A DNA stretch of 46,045 nt from Chromobacterium piscinae (GCF_021129175.1 NZ_JAJOHV010000098.1:1-46045); one strand, 5' to 3'; shown: positions 31,315 to 41,906, counted from the first letter of the stretch. Made by a program: numbers and translations. The notes: generated from the sequence alone by a model not told the origin.

Positions 31315-32124
31315 TCAGCGTATGGCCCGGTGCGCCAGAGCCGGCAGGCGGCCCCGCACCGAGTGTATCAATTCGGGATCGATCTCGGCGGTGACTACGC
31401 CCTCGCCGTCCGGCAGCTCGGCGAGGATGCGCCCCCACGGGTCGATGATCATCGAGTGGCCGTGCGTCCGCCGGCCGTTTTCATGCGTTCCGCCCTGGGC
31501 GGAGGCGATCAGGTAACACTGGTTTTCTATCGCGCGGGCCCGCAGCAGCGGCTCCCAGTGCGCTTCGCCGGTGGTGGCGGTGAACGCCGCCGGCAGGATC
31601 AGCAGGTCGAACGGCGCCAGCATCCTGAACAGCTCCGGGAAGCGCAGGTCGTAACAGATGCCGAAGGCGATGTCCGCCAGCGGCGTCTCCGCCTTGATCG
31701 GCGTCGCGCCCGGACGTATGGTGTTGGACTCGCAGTAGCTCTCGCCCTGGCCGGTGAAGCCGAACAGGTGGATCTTGTCGTAGCGCGCCGCCGCCTCTCC
31801 CTGCGGATTGTAGAGCAGGCTGCTGTTGAGCACCTTGCCCTCTTCCTCGCAAAGCAGCGGCACGGTGCCGCCCAGCAGCCACAAACCGTGGCGGCGCGCC
31901 ATTTCCGACAGCGCCTGCTGGATGGGACCGTTGCCGAACGCTTCGCGCACAGCCACCTTGTCGGTTTCCTTGGCGCCCATCAGGCAAAAATACTCAGGCA
32001 GCACCGCCAGGCTGGCGCCGCGGGCGGCGGCTTCGGCCAGCAATTGGTCGGCGCGCGCCAGATTGGCTTCCAGGCCGCAGCCGGACACCATCTGCACGGC
32101 GGCGGCGACGAACTTCTGCTTCAT
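31315..32124 (-). CDS. Carbon-nitrogen hydrolase, Nit1/Nit2-type (deaminated glutathione amidase-like)
   Basis: A 269-residue nitrilase-superfamily amidase. The catalytic triad is visible as Glu44 (LPEYF), Lys117 (YDKIHLFGF) and Cys157 (GICYDLRFPELFR). The lengths and the motif CYDLRFPELFR are typical of the Nit1/YafV branch, which hydrolyses deaminated glutathione or omega-amides. The start overlaps the yhdP stop by four bases. It is cytoplasmic, with no signal peptide. The function as a metabolite-repair amidase is inferred from family. Confidence 0.9.
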   Translation of the reverse strand: MKQKFVAAAVQMVSGCGLEANLARADQLLAEAAARGASLAVLPEYFCLMGAKETDKVAVREAFGNGPIQQALSEMARRHGLWLLGGTVPLLCEEEGKVLNSSLLYNPQGEAAARYDKIHLFGFTGQGESYCESNTIRPGATPIKAETPLADIAFGICYDLRFPELFRMLAPFDLLILPAAFTATTGEAHWEPLLRARAIENQCYLIASAQGGTHENGRRTHGHSMIIDPWGRILAELPDGEGVVTAEIDPELIHSVRGRLPALAHRAIR

Positions 32125-35100
32125 GGTTTCTTCCCCTTGATCTGGACCGGATCGCCGACGTTCACCCGCTTCACCTGCGGATCCTTCAACGAACCGCTCA
32201 CCTCGTATTCAAGCGACAGTATCTTGCCCACCGGGTCCTGCAAAACCTTCTGCGCGGCCAGGGTGGCGATGCCCACCACCGGGTTCAGCAGGGCAGCGCC
32301 GGCCGCCAGCGCCACGCTCTCGGCCACGTGCGGCACCACCTTCACTTTCAGCGCCTGCGTTTCGTTGGCCAGATCCACGCTGCCGGCGATATTGACCTCG
32401 GCCGACGGACTCTTCATCTCTACCTTGTCCGAGCGGAACACGCCGTCGCGCACGCTGGCCTTCCCTTGCAGAGTATCAAAGGCGAAGCCGTCGCTGAAGA
32501 CATCGGTGAAATCCAGCCGTATCCGCCGCGGCAGCGATTGCAGGCTCAGCGCGCCCAAGAGCCGCGCCGCGCCCGGGTCCACCTTGGCGAAGCGGCCGTT
32601 CTTGAAGTCCAGCTCCATCTGTCCGGACAGGTGGGCAGCGTCCAGATCGCTCAAGCCGCCCGGCCAGCTCAGTTGCCCCGCCAGCCGGCCCTGGCCATTG
32701 CGGAACACATCGCCCTGGCCAAAGCGGGCCAGCAGCTTGCCGGCATTGCTCACATCCAGAGCAAAACGGCTGTCGACCCGCCCCGCGCCCTGCTCGTCCA
32801 CCTGCATGCTACCGGTCAGCGTGCCCTCGGGAGAAACCAGCTTCAACGGGTCCATCCTCCACACGCTGCCGTCGCGGCGCGCCGTCATGTCCAACTGGCC
32901 GATGCTGCGGTTCTGCAGCAGCAGCTCCCCGATGTGCACCTTCATCGCCGGCAACTGCTGCTTCAGCGACGACGGCGCGGCCCCGCTTTCGGCGCGCAGC
33001 GGCCAATTCAACGCCAGCCGGCTCAGGTCGGCATGCAGCTGCCCGCCGCCGTCGGCCAGGTAATCCACCTCGCCCACCGCTTCGCGCGAGCGCAATTGCG
33101 CGCTCCATTGCCCGCCCTGTCCGCGATGGGACACCCGGGCGCTGACCTGATGCAAGGTGAAACCGGCGGCGGACAGCACCGGCGTGTCCACATCCACCGT
33201 CAACGGCGCGCCGGACTGCGCGCCGCCCTTGCCGCCCGCGTCCAGCTTGGCGGCCCACGGCAGCCAGTCGTCCAGATCGATGCGCGGCTGCTGCAGCCTC
33301 AGCGCCAATCCGCTGGCGGGAAACTCTCCGGGCTGGCGCCCTATGCCCAACGCGCCGGCCTGCAGCTCCCCATCCCCGCCCAGGCGCAAGCGCCCGGCCA
33401 GCAAATCAGCCAGCTGGAATTCCAGCCGCATGGCGCCGGCGAAGCGCGCCGGCGCAGGCTTCAGTTGCAGCTGCAATGGCAGCGCCGCCGCCGCCGTCTT
33501 GCCGAACGGTTTGGGCGCGTCCAGCGACAATCCCTGCAGGCTGGATGTCAATTGCAGGCTCTCCAACCCATCGCGGACCACGAACTGCCCGTCGAAGTGG
33601 GAGCGGCCGCCGGCCAGCGGCGCGAGAGACGGCAGATACTGCTGCAGCACCGCTCGATTGTCGGCGTCGCCGGCAATCTCGAAACGCATGCGCTTGTCGG
33701 CGCCGGTATGGGCCGCCAACCGGAACGGGCCGCCGAAAGCCTTCAGCTGCAATCCCTTGCTGTCCACGCCGCGCTCGGTGAAAGTCAGCCGCCCCTGCGC
33801 CGCGTCAAGCTCCGGCAGCGGCAAGCCGCCCAGCTTCAGCGAATTGCGCTGGAAATCCAGATCGCCGCGCACGCGAGTGGAGTCGCTGCCGGCCAGAGGC
33901 ACATCCAGTTTCAGTCTCAGCGCCGCCGGACCGCTGGCGCGGATGCGGCCGGTAAAGCCGCCCAGCCAACTGTCCACCGGACTCTTGGTGGTGAAGGCCA
34001 GCATGCGGTCCAGCCTATCCTCAACCTTGCCGTCTATCTTCAGCCACGGCACATCCGCGCCCAGCTGGTCTATCTCCGCCGTCACCTCGCGCAGCGGCAC
34101 GCCCACCGTGGTCGCCCGCTGCGCCAGCACCTGCATGCCCTCGTTGTGGAAGCGCAGCTTGGCGTCGATATCGTCTATCGCCGGCCAGCCTTGCTGGTAC
34201 AGCAGTCTGGCCTTCTCGATATCCGCTTCGACCAGGAATTCTCCGCCCTTGCCGCCGGCGAAGGGAAACTTGTCCAGATCGCCAGACAGCTTCATCTTCA
34301 GATTGCGCGCCACGCCATCCTGCAGGCCTTGATGCAGCCAGCGGGTCGTATGCTCTCCGACGTGATGCGGCAGATAGGCCGCGATCCGGGCCGCCTTGAC
34401 CTGTTCGATGCCGGCGCTCAGGTCCACGCTGCCCGAGCCTTCGCCCGCGTGGCGGTAGCTGCCGCTCAGTTCGCCGCTCAGATCCGCGTTGGCGAAGGCC
34501 ACCTTGTGGAAATCGATGTCCAGCCGGCCTTGCTTCTGCTTCCACTCCACATCGGCGGACAGGCGGTCGAAAGGCAGAACCTGGGCGAATACCGCCGGAT
34601 AATTGACTTCGGCCTTGCCGGTATTCAGCGCCAGCCGGCCGCCGGCTTCGCTGAACTCGATGCGCCCGGACACGCCGGACACGCCCGGCAGATCGGCGAA
34701 CGGTTGCCAGCCCAACGCCTCGAAACGGGTCTTCACCTTGAAACTGGAAGGCGCTTCCGCCGCGCCTTGCCAGGCCAGCGTCACATCATGCAGCGCTCCG
34801 CGCGGCGAGAAGCGCGCGAACAGCGGATTGGCGTCCACGCCCAAGGCGTGGATGAGGGGCGTCAGATGGCCGACGTCGACATTGTCCAGCGTCAATTCGC
34901 CGCCGCCTTTCGCGCCAGGCTGCCACCGCCCCTTGATCGAGGACTTGTCGAAAGCGAGCCCGGTGGCGCTGGCCAGGGTCAGGTCGCTGGCGACGATCTT
35001 GTAGCTGCCGCCGGACTGTCGGTCCAGCTGCAGCTTGCCCTGCAATTGCGGCAACACCAACTCGCGCGCGCTGGGCGGCGTGTAGGCGGCATTGCGCACG

Positions 35101-35972
35101 CTGACGTCGGCCAGCAAGCTGCTGACGCTGCCATCGGAGAACGACATCTCCAGCGTGCCGTCGCCTTCGCCCCGGTGCAGCACGCCCAGCTCCCGCATAT
35201 AGCGCGACCAGACATCGGCGCGGGCGCCGTTGAGCGCCACTTTGATCGAACCCGACCATCGATCCCAGCCATTGATATCGTCGCCGCGCCAGCTGGCGCT
35301 CAGTTGGAAGCCCTTGCCCAGCGTGGCCGCCGGCACGCCGGACAATTGCAGCCGATGCCCCAGCAAATGGCGGTCCAGCGTCAGCTGGCCGCGTTGCAGG
35401 TCCAGCCGCGGCAGGCCCAGCCTTTCATCCTGCCAGCTCAGCCGGGCGTTCAGGATTTCCAGCGATGGCTGGCGCAGCAGCCAGTTGCCCAGCGCGTTGT
35501 CGCTGGACGGGCCGCTGGTGAGATCAAAGCCATTTAGATAGATGACGCCGTCGGCGCCTCGCCGCAACTCCACCGATGGGCCGTCCACCCGCATCGCCAG
35601 CCTCGGCTCCCAGGTCCACAGCGAGGTCCAGGACGGCTGCACCGTCACGCGGCTCAGCGTCAGCGCCTGGCCGGACACCGGATTGGCGATGGACACGCCG
35701 GACAATTCGAATTGGGGAGCCACGTCCTGCCAATGGCCGCTCAAGCGGCCGATGCTGACATGGTGCCCAAGCGCGCCGGACAGGGTCTGCTCCAGCCGGG
35801 GCCGGTATTGGTCCAGATTGGGCAACAGCCAGTACGTGAAAGCCGCGAACGCGGCGGACACCAGCGCGCAGGCCGTGAACAGCGACACGGCCAGCACCAG
35901 CAGGCTGCGTTTGACGACGCGCAGGACGTGGATATGGGACAACGGCGACGAGGGCTTTTTCAACAATGGCAA
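32121..35972 (-). CDS. yhdP: YhdP family AsmA-like protein
   Basis: A 1283-residue inner-membrane-anchored protein that reaches across the periplasm. One transmembrane helix (residues about 22-48: SLLVLAVSLFTACALVSAAF) is followed by DUF3971 and long repeated beta groove segments ending in an AsmA-like C-terminal region. In Escherichia coli YhdP is one of the bridge-like proteins that carry phospholipids to the outer membrane. The frame has no ATG at its expected N-terminus: initiation seems to be at TTG (35970-35972 or the next TTG codons), because a stop lies six codons upstream. It is the first gene of yhdP-nit-tldD and is divergent from glnE. Confidence 0.9.
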   Translation of the reverse strand: MPLLKKPSSPLSHIHVLRVVKRSLLVLAVSLFTACALVSAAFAAFTYWLLPNLDQYRPRLEQTLSGALGHHVSIGRLSGHWQDVAPQFELSGVSIANPVSGQALTLSRVTVQPSWTSLWTWEPRLAMRVDGPSVELRRGADGVIYLNGFDLTSGPSSDNALGNWLLRQPSLEILNARLSWQDERLGLPRLDLQRGQLTLDRHLLGHRLQLSGVPAATLGKGFQLSASWRGDDINGWDRWSGSIKVALNGARADVWSRYMRELGVLHRGEGDGTLEMSFSDGSVSSLLADVSVRNAAYTPPSARELVLPQLQGKLQLDRQSGGSYKIVASDLTLASATGLAFDKSSIKGRWQPGAKGGGELTLDNVDVGHLTPLIHALGVDANPLFARFSPRGALHDVTLAWQGAAEAPSSFKVKTRFEALGWQPFADLPGVSGVSGRIEFSEAGGRLALNTGKAEVNYPAVFAQVLPFDRLSADVEWKQKQGRLDIDFHKVAFANADLSGELSGSYRHAGEGSGSVDLSAGIEQVKAARIAAYLPHHVGEHTTRWLHQGLQDGVARNLKMKLSGDLDKFPFAGGKGGEFLVEADIEKARLLYQQGWPAIDDIDAKLRFHNEGMQVLAQRATTVGVPLREVTAEIDQLGADVPWLKIDGKVEDRLDRMLAFTTKSPVDSWLGGFTGRIRASGPAALRLKLDVPLAGSDSTRVRGDLDFQRNSLKLGGLPLPELDAAQGRLTFTERGVDSKGLQLKAFGGPFRLAAHTGADKRMRFEIAGDADNRAVLQQYLPSLAPLAGGRSHFDGQFVVRDGLESLQLTSSLQGLSLDAPKPFGKTAAAALPLQLQLKPAPARFAGAMRLEFQLADLLAGRLRLGGDGELQAGALGIGRQPGEFPASGLALRLQQPRIDLDDWLPWAAKLDAGGKGGAQSGAPLTVDVDTPVLSAAGFTLHQVSARVSHRGQGGQWSAQLRSREAVGEVDYLADGGGQLHADLSRLALNWPLRAESGAAPSSLKQQLPAMKVHIGELLLQNRSIGQLDMTARRDGSVWRMDPLKLVSPEGTLTGSMQVDEQGAGRVDSRFALDVSNAGKLLARFGQGDVFRNGQGRLAGQLSWPGGLSDLDAAHLSGQMELDFKNGRFAKVDPGAARLLGALSLQSLPRRIRLDFTDVFSDGFAFDTLQGKASVRDGVFRSDKVEMKSPSAEVNIAGSVDLANETQALKVKVVPHVAESVALAAGAALLNPVVGIATLAAQKVLQDPVGKILSLEYEVSGSLKDPQVKRVNVGDPVQIKGKKP

Positions 35973-36063
35973 ACCGTTACAATGGCGTTAGGAAAAACAC
36001 GGCGCGAAACCGGCCGCAGCCGCCCCCGGCGCGGTGAGCCGCGCCAAGCCGTCCGGAGCTATT

Positions 36064-38748
36064 ATGCCAGCAAACACGAGCGCTGCCATTGCCCGCAGTT
36101 GCGAGTTTTCCCAATATTTGCACCGCCTTCTTGCCGCGCGGCCTGAGGAGCGGAGCCGACTGGAGCAATGCCTTCATCATCCCTTTGCCATTGAGGATAT
36201 GCAGGCATTCGCCGACTGGCCAGCGCTGGATGCGCCCGAAGCGCTGGCGCCAGCCCTGCGCCGCCTGCGGCAAGCGGTGATGGCGCGACTGATCTGCCGC
36301 GACCTGGAAGGCCTGGCCTCGCTAGACGAAGTGGTGTCCACCGTCAGCCTGCTGGCCGAATTCGCTGTCCGCCAAGCGTTGGCCTGCGCCGCTGCGTCGC
36401 TGCCGCAATACGGCCAGCCCATCGGCGAGGACAGCGGCGAGCCGCAGCAGTTGATCGTGGTCGGCATGGGCAAATTGGGCGGCGGCGAGCTCAACGCCAG
36501 CTCCGACATCGACCTGATCTTCATCTACCCGGAAGGCGGCGAAACCGACGGCGCCCGCAAGATCAGCAACCACGAGTACTTCACCCAGGTGGGCAAGCGG
36601 CTGATCGCGCTGCTCAACGACGCCACCGCCGACGGCCAAGTATTCCGCGTCGACATGCGGCTGCGCCCCTATGGCGACTCCGGTCCGCTGGTGATGAGTT
36701 TCGCCGCGCTGGAAAACTACCTGCTCTCCCAGGGCCGCGAATGGGAGCGCTACGCCTGGATCAAGGCCAAGGCCATCACCGGCGACGCCGAAGGATTGGC
36801 GCAGCTGGTCCGCCCCTTCGTCTACCGCAAATACCTGGACTACAACGCTTACGGCGCGATGCGCGAGCTGCACGCGCAGATCCGCCGCGAAGTGGCGCGG
36901 CGCGACATGGCGGACAACATCAAGCTGGGGCCCGGCGGCATCCGCGAAGCCGAGTTCATCGCCCAGGTGTTCCAGCTGATACGCGGCGGCCGCGACCGCA
37001 CGCTGCAGCTGCGCGGCACCCGCGTCACGCTGGACAGGCTGGCGGCGCTGCGGCTGCTGGAGCCGGCCGCGGTGGCAGAGCTGCAGGAAGCCTACGCCTT
37101 CCTGCGCAATCTGGAGCACCGGCTGCAATACCTGGACGACCAGCAGACCCAGACCCTGCCGGAGGCGCCGGAAACGCGCCAAAAGATCGCCGCCAGCATG
37201 GGCCACGCCGACTGGCCCGCCTTTATGGCCGCGCTGGACGAGATCAGGCGCAAGGTCAGCCGCCACTTCGAGCAGGTCTTCATCCTGCCGAGCGAAGACA
37301 GCGCCGACCATCCGCTGTCCGAACTGTGGCTGGACGTGGCCGAGCAGAATCCCGAAGCCCGGCTGGCCGGCCTCGGCTACGCCGATCCCGCATCCGCCGC
37401 CCGCCAGCTCACGGGACTGGCCCAGAGCCAGCGTTACCTGCAGATGCCGCTGGCCGGCCGCAAGAAGCTGGACGCTCTGATGCCGGCGTTGATCGAGGTG
37501 GCCGCGCGTTTTCCCAACGCCGACGACACGCTGTCGCGCATCATCGGCCTGATGGAGGCGATCAGCCGCCGCGCCTCCTATTTGGCGCTGCTGACCGAAT
37601 ACCCGCAGACGCTGCAGCGGCTGGCTTCGCTGTACTCGTCCAGCGCCTGGGTGTCCGCCTACCTCAGCCGCCACCCCATCCTGCTGGACGAACTGCTGGA
37701 CGCGCGCGTGCTCTACGCCGCGCCGGAGTGGCCGCAGCTCTCCGCGCAACTGGAGGCGCAACTGGCCCATGCCGACGGCGATGTCGAAGCCAAGATGGAC
37801 GCGCTGCGCCACTTCCAGCATGCGCAGACCTTCCGGTTGGTGGCCCAGGATCTGGCCGGCATGTGGACGCTGGAGGCGCTGTCGGACGAATTGTCGCGGC
37901 TGGCCGACCTGGTCCTCGACGCCGCCCTGCGCCACGCCTGGCGCGACATCCCCTCTCGCCACTGCGAAACGCCGCGCTTCGCGGTGATAGGCTACGGCAA
38001 GCTGGGCGGCAAGGAGCTGGGCTACGCGTCCGATCTCGACATCATCTTCCTGTACGACGACGAGCACCCCGACGCCCCCGAACTGTACTCGCGGCTGGCG
38101 CGCAAGCTGTCCACCTGGCTGACCAGCGCCACCGCCGCCGGCGTGCTGTACGACATTGATCTCAGACTACGGCCCAACGGCGCCAGCGGCCTGCTGGTCA
38201 GCTCGATCTCCGCCTTCCGCCAATACCAGGAAAACCAAGCCTGGGCGTGGGAGCACCAGGCGCTGACCCGCGCCCGCTTCGTCGCCGGCGACGCCGGCAT
38301 CGGCGCGCAGTTCGAAGCCGAGCGCCACGCCATCCTCACCCTGGAACGCGACCTGGCCAAGCTGCGCGGCGAGGTGCTGGCGATGCGCCAGCGCATGCTG
38401 GACTCACACCCGGCCCACGACGGCGACGTGAAAAATGCCCGCGGCGGCATCATCGATATCGAGTTCATCGTCCAGTATCTGATCCTGGCCCACGCCAAGA
38501 GCTTGCCCGCCCTCACCGGCAACACCGGCAACATCGCGCTGCTGGCGGTGGCCGCCGACGCCGGACTGATAGACCCGCAACTAGCGGAAGACGCGCGCGC
38601 CGCCTACCGGCTGTATCGCCGGCTGCAGCACGCCGCGCGCCTCAACGACAAGAAAACAGTGGATGTCGACGAACCGCTGCGGGTGGCTTATGCGCGGGGC
38701 CGGGAGCTCTGGAGACAGGTTTTCGAGCAAGCGCTCGATTTTTCCTGA
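36064..38748 (+). CDS. glnE: Bifunctional glutamine synthetase adenylyltransferase/deadenylase
   Basis: An 894-residue enzyme that adenylylates and deadenylylates glutamine synthetase under control of PII. Two nucleotidyltransferase domains are visible: the deadenylase site [20 protein letters not shown] from residue 134 and the adenylylase site [20 protein letters not shown] from residue 643. Each is followed by a regulatory helical domain. The ATG at 36064 was preferred to the GTG at 36034 because GGAG lies five bases upstream. Length is a little below the E. coli enzyme. It is divergent from yhdP, with 91 bases between the two starts, and ilvE follows. Confidence 0.95.
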   Translation: MPANTSAAIARSCEFSQYLHRLLAARPEERSRLEQCLHHPFAIEDMQAFADWPALDAPEALAPALRRLRQAVMARLICRDLEGLASLDEVVSTVSLLAEFAVRQALACAAASLPQYGQPIGEDSGEPQQLIVVGMGKLGGGELNASSDIDLIFIYPEGGETDGARKISNHEYFTQVGKRLIALLNDATADGQVFRVDMRLRPYGDSGPLVMSFAALENYLLSQGREWERYAWIKAKAITGDAEGLAQLVRPFVYRKYLDYNAYGAMRELHAQIRREVARRDMADNIKLGPGGIREAEFIAQVFQLIRGGRDRTLQLRGTRVTLDRLAALRLLEPAAVAELQEAYAFLRNLEHRLQYLDDQQTQTLPEAPETRQKIAASMGHADWPAFMAALDEIRRKVSRHFEQVFILPSEDSADHPLSELWLDVAEQNPEARLAGLGYADPASAARQLTGLAQSQRYLQMPLAGRKKLDALMPALIEVAARFPNADDTLSRIIGLMEAISRRASYLALLTEYPQTLQRLASLYSSSAWVSAYLSRHPILLDELLDARVLYAAPEWPQLSAQLEAQLAHADGDVEAKMDALRHFQHAQTFRLVAQDLAGMWTLEALSDELSRLADLVLDAALRHAWRDIPSRHCETPRFAVIGYGKLGGKELGYASDLDIIFLYDDEHPDAPELYSRLARKLSTWLTSATAAGVLYDIDLRLRPNGASGLLVSSISAFRQYQENQAWAWEHQALTRARFVAGDAGIGAQFEAERHAILTLERDLAKLRGEVLAMRQRMLDSHPAHDGDVKNARGGIIDIEFIVQYLILAHAKSLPALTGNTGNIALLAVAADAGLIDPQLAEDARAAYRLYRRLQHAARLNDKKTVDVDEPLRVAYARGRELWRQVFEQALDFS

Positions 38749-38858
38749 TCCCGGGTTCACAAGTCCGCGGGCCGCGGTATACACTGGTCCATCAACACAG
38801 CGCGGGCGCCTTGGGGCGACCCGCCGCCACACCAAGCACAACACAGGAGAAGACTGAG

Positions 38859-39782
38859 ATGTCGATGGCTGATCGCGACGGATATATCTGGTATGACGGC
38901 AAACTGGTGGACTGGCGCGACGCCACCACCCACGTGCTGACCCACACCCTGCACTACGGCATGGGCGTGTTCGAAGGCGTGCGCGCCTATGAAACCCCGA
39001 AAGGCCCGGCGATCTTCCGTCTGCAGGACCATACCGAACGCCTGTTCCGCTCCGCCAAGATCCTGGGCATGGCCCTGCCGTTCAGCCCGGAACAAATCAG
39101 CCAGGCCCATCTGGACGTGGTCAAGGCCAATGATCTGAAGTCCTGCTATTTCCGTCCTATGGCCTTCTACGGCTCCGGCAAGCTGGGCGTGGCGCCGATG
39201 AAGAACGACGTGCAGGTGATCGTCGCCGCCTGGCCGTGGGGCGCCTACCTGGGCGAGGAAGGCCTGGAAAAAGGCATCCGCGTGAAGACCAGCTCCTTCA
39301 CTCGCCACCACGTCAACATCACCATGTGCAAAGCCAAGGCCAACGGCAACTACATGAACTCCATCCTGGCCAACAACGAAGCCACCGCCGACGGCTACGA
39401 CGAGGCGCTGCTACTGGACGTTGACGGCTTCGTCGCCGAAGGCTCCGGCGAAAACATCTTCATCGTACGCAAGGGCAAGCTTTATACTCCGGACCTGACC
39501 AGCGCGCTGGAAGGCATCACCCGCGACACCGTGGTGCAGATCGCCAAGGAAATGGGCCTGGAGCTGATCGAGAAGCGCATCACCCGCGACGAAGTCTACA
39601 GCGCCGACGAAGCCTTCTTCACCGGCACCGCCGCCGAAGTGACCCCGATCCGCGAACTAGACCGCCGCCCCATCGGCGCCGGCAGCCGCGGCCCGATCAC
39701 CGCCGAAATCCAGAAGCGCTACTTCAACATCGTCAAGGGCCTGGACGCCGAACACGAACACTGGCTCACATACGTGAAATAA
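38859..39782 (+). CDS. ilvE: Branched-chain amino acid aminotransferase
   Basis: A 307-residue class IV PLP transaminase that makes leucine, isoleucine and valine from their 2-oxo acids. The start [20 protein letters not shown] is backed by AGGAGA; the frame is open far upstream but that part is antisense-like. [11 protein letters not shown], the region [20 protein letters not shown] (PLP lysine in KAKANGNY), [10 protein letters not shown] and [16 protein letters not shown] are the expected elements. A 110-base gap separates it from glnE, so it probably has its own promoter. Confidence 0.96.
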   Translation: MSMADRDGYIWYDGKLVDWRDATTHVLTHTLHYGMGVFEGVRAYETPKGPAIFRLQDHTERLFRSAKILGMALPFSPEQISQAHLDVVKANDLKSCYFRPMAFYGSGKLGVAPMKNDVQVIVAAWPWGAYLGEEGLEKGIRVKTSSFTRHHVNITMCKAKANGNYMNSILANNEATADGYDEALLLDVDGFVAEGSGENIFIVRKGKLYTPDLTSALEGITRDTVVQIAKEMGLELIEKRITRDEVYSADEAFFTGTAAEVTPIRELDRRPIGAGSRGPITAEIQKRYFNIVKGLDAEHEHWLTYVK

Positions 39783-39881
39783 AACGGGTAATATCCGCAC
39801 TGCGCGCCAGCAGCGACCGGTCACAGCCGGCCTGCTGGCACATGCATTTCGGATACCCGCTTGCCGCAACAAGGAATGACC

Positions 39882-40082
39882 ATGGCAGAACAGAAAGAAA
39901 ATACCGAACGCTATATCGAAGTCACCCAGCACGACCTGCCGCTGCACTGCCCGATGCCGGACATGAAGGCGTGGAACTCGCATCCGCGCGTCTACCTGCC
40001 GGTGCACAAGACCGGCGAAGCCCTCTGTCCGTACTGCGGCACCAAGTACAAGCTGGTCGGCCCCGTCGGCCACCATCACTGA
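39882..40082 (+). CDS. Small CHCC zinc-finger protein
   Basis: A 66-residue protein that starts MAEQKENTERYIEVTQHDLP, with an AAGGA site eight bases before the ATG. It ends with LCPYCGTKYKLVGPVGHHH. Ligands are the Cys in PLHCPMP, a His (NSHPRVYLPVHK) and the CPYC pair, which match the zinc-finger (zf-CHCC, PF10276) family related to the NDUFS6 subunit of complex I. In proteobacteria this gene is very often found next to ilvE. Its role is not defined; a link with LPS or envelope genes such as waaF, which follows, is common. Confidence 0.88.
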   Translation: MAEQKENTERYIEVTQHDLPLHCPMPDMKAWNSHPRVYLPVHKTGEALCPYCGTKYKLVGPVGHHH

Positions 40083-40106
40083 GCCCGCAGCTGGCCTCGA
40101 TGGCAA

Positions 40107-40132
40107 AGGGTGTGGCCAGGGCCACACCTTTT
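40107..40132 (+). terminator. Intrinsic terminator after the zinc-finger gene
   Basis: GGTGTGGC pairs with GCCACACC around a four-base loop CAGG and is followed by TTTTTT. It is 26 bases after the stop codon, so ilvE and the zinc-finger gene probably form one unit, separate from waaF. Confidence 0.9.
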
Positions 40133-40204
40133 TTGCTTGCCGCCGCCAAACCCAAGCCGCGCTGAACCGAGCAGCCGGCTTGGGTTTGGAACCGGAAATA
40201 CCGC

Positions 40205-41242
40205 ATGAAGAAGAAAATCCTGGTCATCGGCCCCTCCTGGGTCGGTGACAGCGTGATGGCCCAGCCGCTGTACCGCCGCCTGCATCAGCGCCACCCCGGG
40301 CTGGAGCTGCATGTGTTCGCGCCTGCCTGGACCCTGCCGCTGCTGGCGCGGATGCCGGAAGTGGCCCAGTCCCACCTCAACCCCTTCGGCCACGGCGCGC
40401 TGCGGCTGGTCGAACGCTGGAAGGTGGCCCGCCACTTGGCGCGCGAGCGCTTCGATCAGGTGATCGTGCTGCCCAATTCGCTGAAATCGGCGTTGATTCC
40501 GCTGTTCGCCGGCATCCCGCTGCGCACCGGCTTTCTCGGCGAGTCGCGCTACGGCCTGCTCAACGACGCCCGCGAACTGGACGAGCAAGAACTGCCGATG
40601 ATGGTGGAGCGCTTCTGCGCGCTGGCCGAAGACCGCAATCAGCCGCTGCCGCGCCCCATTCCCAATCCGCAGCTGATCGCCACCCCATCCGTCCAACGCC
40701 AGGCCGCGGCCAAGCTGGGCCTGGATGTTTCGCGCCCCATCGCCGCCTTCTGTCCCGGCGCGGAATATGGCCCTGCCAAGCGTTGGCCCGCACGCCACTT
40801 CGCCGAATTGGCCAAGCGCTTCCAGGCCGCAGGCTACGCGGTGTGGCTGTTCGGCTCCGCCAAGGACAAACAGATCGGCGACGACATCGCTCGGCTGGCC
40901 GGCGACGCCGCCGTCAACCTGTGCGGCGCCACTGGCCTGGACGAAGCGATAGATCTGATGGGGCTGGCCAAGCTGGCCGTGTGCAACGACTCCGGCCTGA
41001 TGCATGTGGCCGCCGCGCTGGACAAGCCACTGGTGGCGTTGTACGGCTCCTCCAGCCCCGACTTCACCCCGCCGCTGTCGCAGCGGGCGGAGATCGTGTC
41101 GCTGAATCTGGACTGTAGCCCTTGTTTCGAGCGCAGTTGCCCGTACGGCCATACCGACTGCCTGGAGAAAATGCAGCCGGAACTGGTGTGGCAGGCTGCG
41201 CAGAGACTGCTCCCTTCCCTCGCCCCCCTCGCACAGGACTGA
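40205..41242 (+). CDS. waaF: ADP-heptose:LPS heptosyltransferase II
   Basis: A 345-residue GT9-family enzyme that adds the second heptose of the LPS inner core at the inner membrane. It opens KKILVIGPSWVGDSVMAQPL with the GxSWVGD acceptor/catalytic loop. IVLPNSLKSALIPLFAGIPL, FCPGAEYGPAKRWPARHFAE and VCNDSGLMHVAAALDKPLVA are standard heptosyltransferase II elements (the PGAEYGPAKRWP segment is diagnostic). CFERSCPYGHTDCLEKM near the C-terminus is typical. The TetR gene starts one base after its stop, so the two may be co-transcribed. Confidence 0.95.
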   Translation: MKKKILVIGPSWVGDSVMAQPLYRRLHQRHPGLELHVFAPAWTLPLLARMPEVAQSHLNPFGHGALRLVERWKVARHLARERFDQVIVLPNSLKSALIPLFAGIPLRTGFLGESRYGLLNDARELDEQELPMMVERFCALAEDRNQPLPRPIPNPQLIATPSVQRQAAAKLGLDVSRPIAAFCPGAEYGPAKRWPARHFAELAKRFQAAGYAVWLFGSAKDKQIGDDIARLAGDAAVNLCGATGLDEAIDLMGLAKLAVCNDSGLMHVAAALDKPLVALYGSSSPDFTPPLSQRAEIVSLNLDCSPCFERSCPYGHTDCLEKMQPELVWQAAQRLLPSLAPLAQD

Positions 41243-41243
41243 C

Positions 41244-41834
41244 ATGAGCGCCGTGGAATCCACCCGCCCTCCCGAGGAAAACAGCCGGCGCATGGAGCTG
41301 ATCCGCGCCGCCGCCATCCTGTTCCGCGACCAGGGCTACGAACGCACGACAGTGCGCGATCTGGGCAGCGCCGTCGGCATGCAGTCCGGCAGCCTGTTCT
41401 ACCATTTCCGCACCAAGGAGGAGATCCTGGTGGCGGTGATGGCGCTGGGCATCGCCAGCACCACCGAACAACTGGCCGCCGCCCTCGCCGCCGCAACCGA
41501 CACCCGCGACAAGCTGGCCGCGCTGTTCCGCGTCCACCTCCATTCGCTGCTGGGCGACAACCAGGCGGCGCTGGAGGTCATGCTGTACGAATGGCGCAGC
41601 GTCTCGGAATCGGCCAAGCCCGGCCTGGTGGTGTTGCGCGACCGCTACGAAGCGCTATGGCAGCAGGTGCTGGACGAAGCGGCCGACGCCGGTCTGGTCA
41701 AGCAAGACACCCGGCTGCTGCGCCGCACGCTGCTCGGCAGCCTGCACTGGACCGTTCAATGGTATAGGCGGGATGGCGAGCTGGACGTGGATGCCCTGGC
41801 CCAGCGCATGTTGCAATTGGTACTGTTCGACTAG
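41244..41834 (+). CDS. TetR/AcrR family transcriptional regulator
   Basis: A 196-residue regulator. The N-terminal helix-turn-helix is RRMELIRAAAILFRDQGYER, TTVRDLGSAVGMQSGSLFYH and FRTKEEILVAVMA, a standard TetR form. The ligand-binding half has the KstR2/FadR-like length and a C-terminal TetR domain (VMLYEWRSVSESAKPGLVVL). Such regulators often control fatty-acid or multidrug genes. It follows waaF after one base. An imperfect 31-base palindrome is placed just beyond its end, before the Ala/Gln-rich gene, and could be its binding site. Confidence 0.9.
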   Translation: MSAVESTRPPEENSRRMELIRAAAILFRDQGYERTTVRDLGSAVGMQSGSLFYHFRTKEEILVAVMALGIASTTEQLAAALAAATDTRDKLAALFRVHLHSLLGDNQAALEVMLYEWRSVSESAKPGLVVLRDRYEALWQQVLDEAADAGLVKQDTRLLRRTLLGSLHWTVQWYRRDGELDVDALAQRMLQLVLFD

Positions 41835-41863
41835 ACAGGAAAAAACCTTATCAAAATAAGAAA

Positions 41864-41894
41864 AATGTTCTAATATCAGCGATATAGGAACATT
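41864..41894. promoter_or_regulatory. 31-base near-palindrome upstream of the Ala/Gln-rich gene
   Basis: Arms of 14 bases (starting AATGTTC and ending GAACATT) match with two mismatches around a three-base centre, AGC. A second repeat, CTTAT/ATAAG with CAAA between, lies at 41847-41860. The AT-rich palindrome lies 12 bases before the ATG, where a repressor would block transcription or translation start. The adjacent TetR regulator is the obvious candidate binder. Confidence 0.5.
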
Positions 41895-41906
41895 GGGACC
41901 CTAGCC

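Noticed and set aside
29914-33063. Long plus-strand frame opposite tldD, nit and yhdP
   Set aside because: Crosses three recognised genes on the other strand and has antisense-type composition.
32328-35537. Very long open plus-strand frame opposite yhdP (1069 codons)
   Set aside because: It is a mirror of the codon bias of yhdP: repetitive Gln/Ala/Arg/His composition, no family motif, and the minus-strand protein is well recognised.
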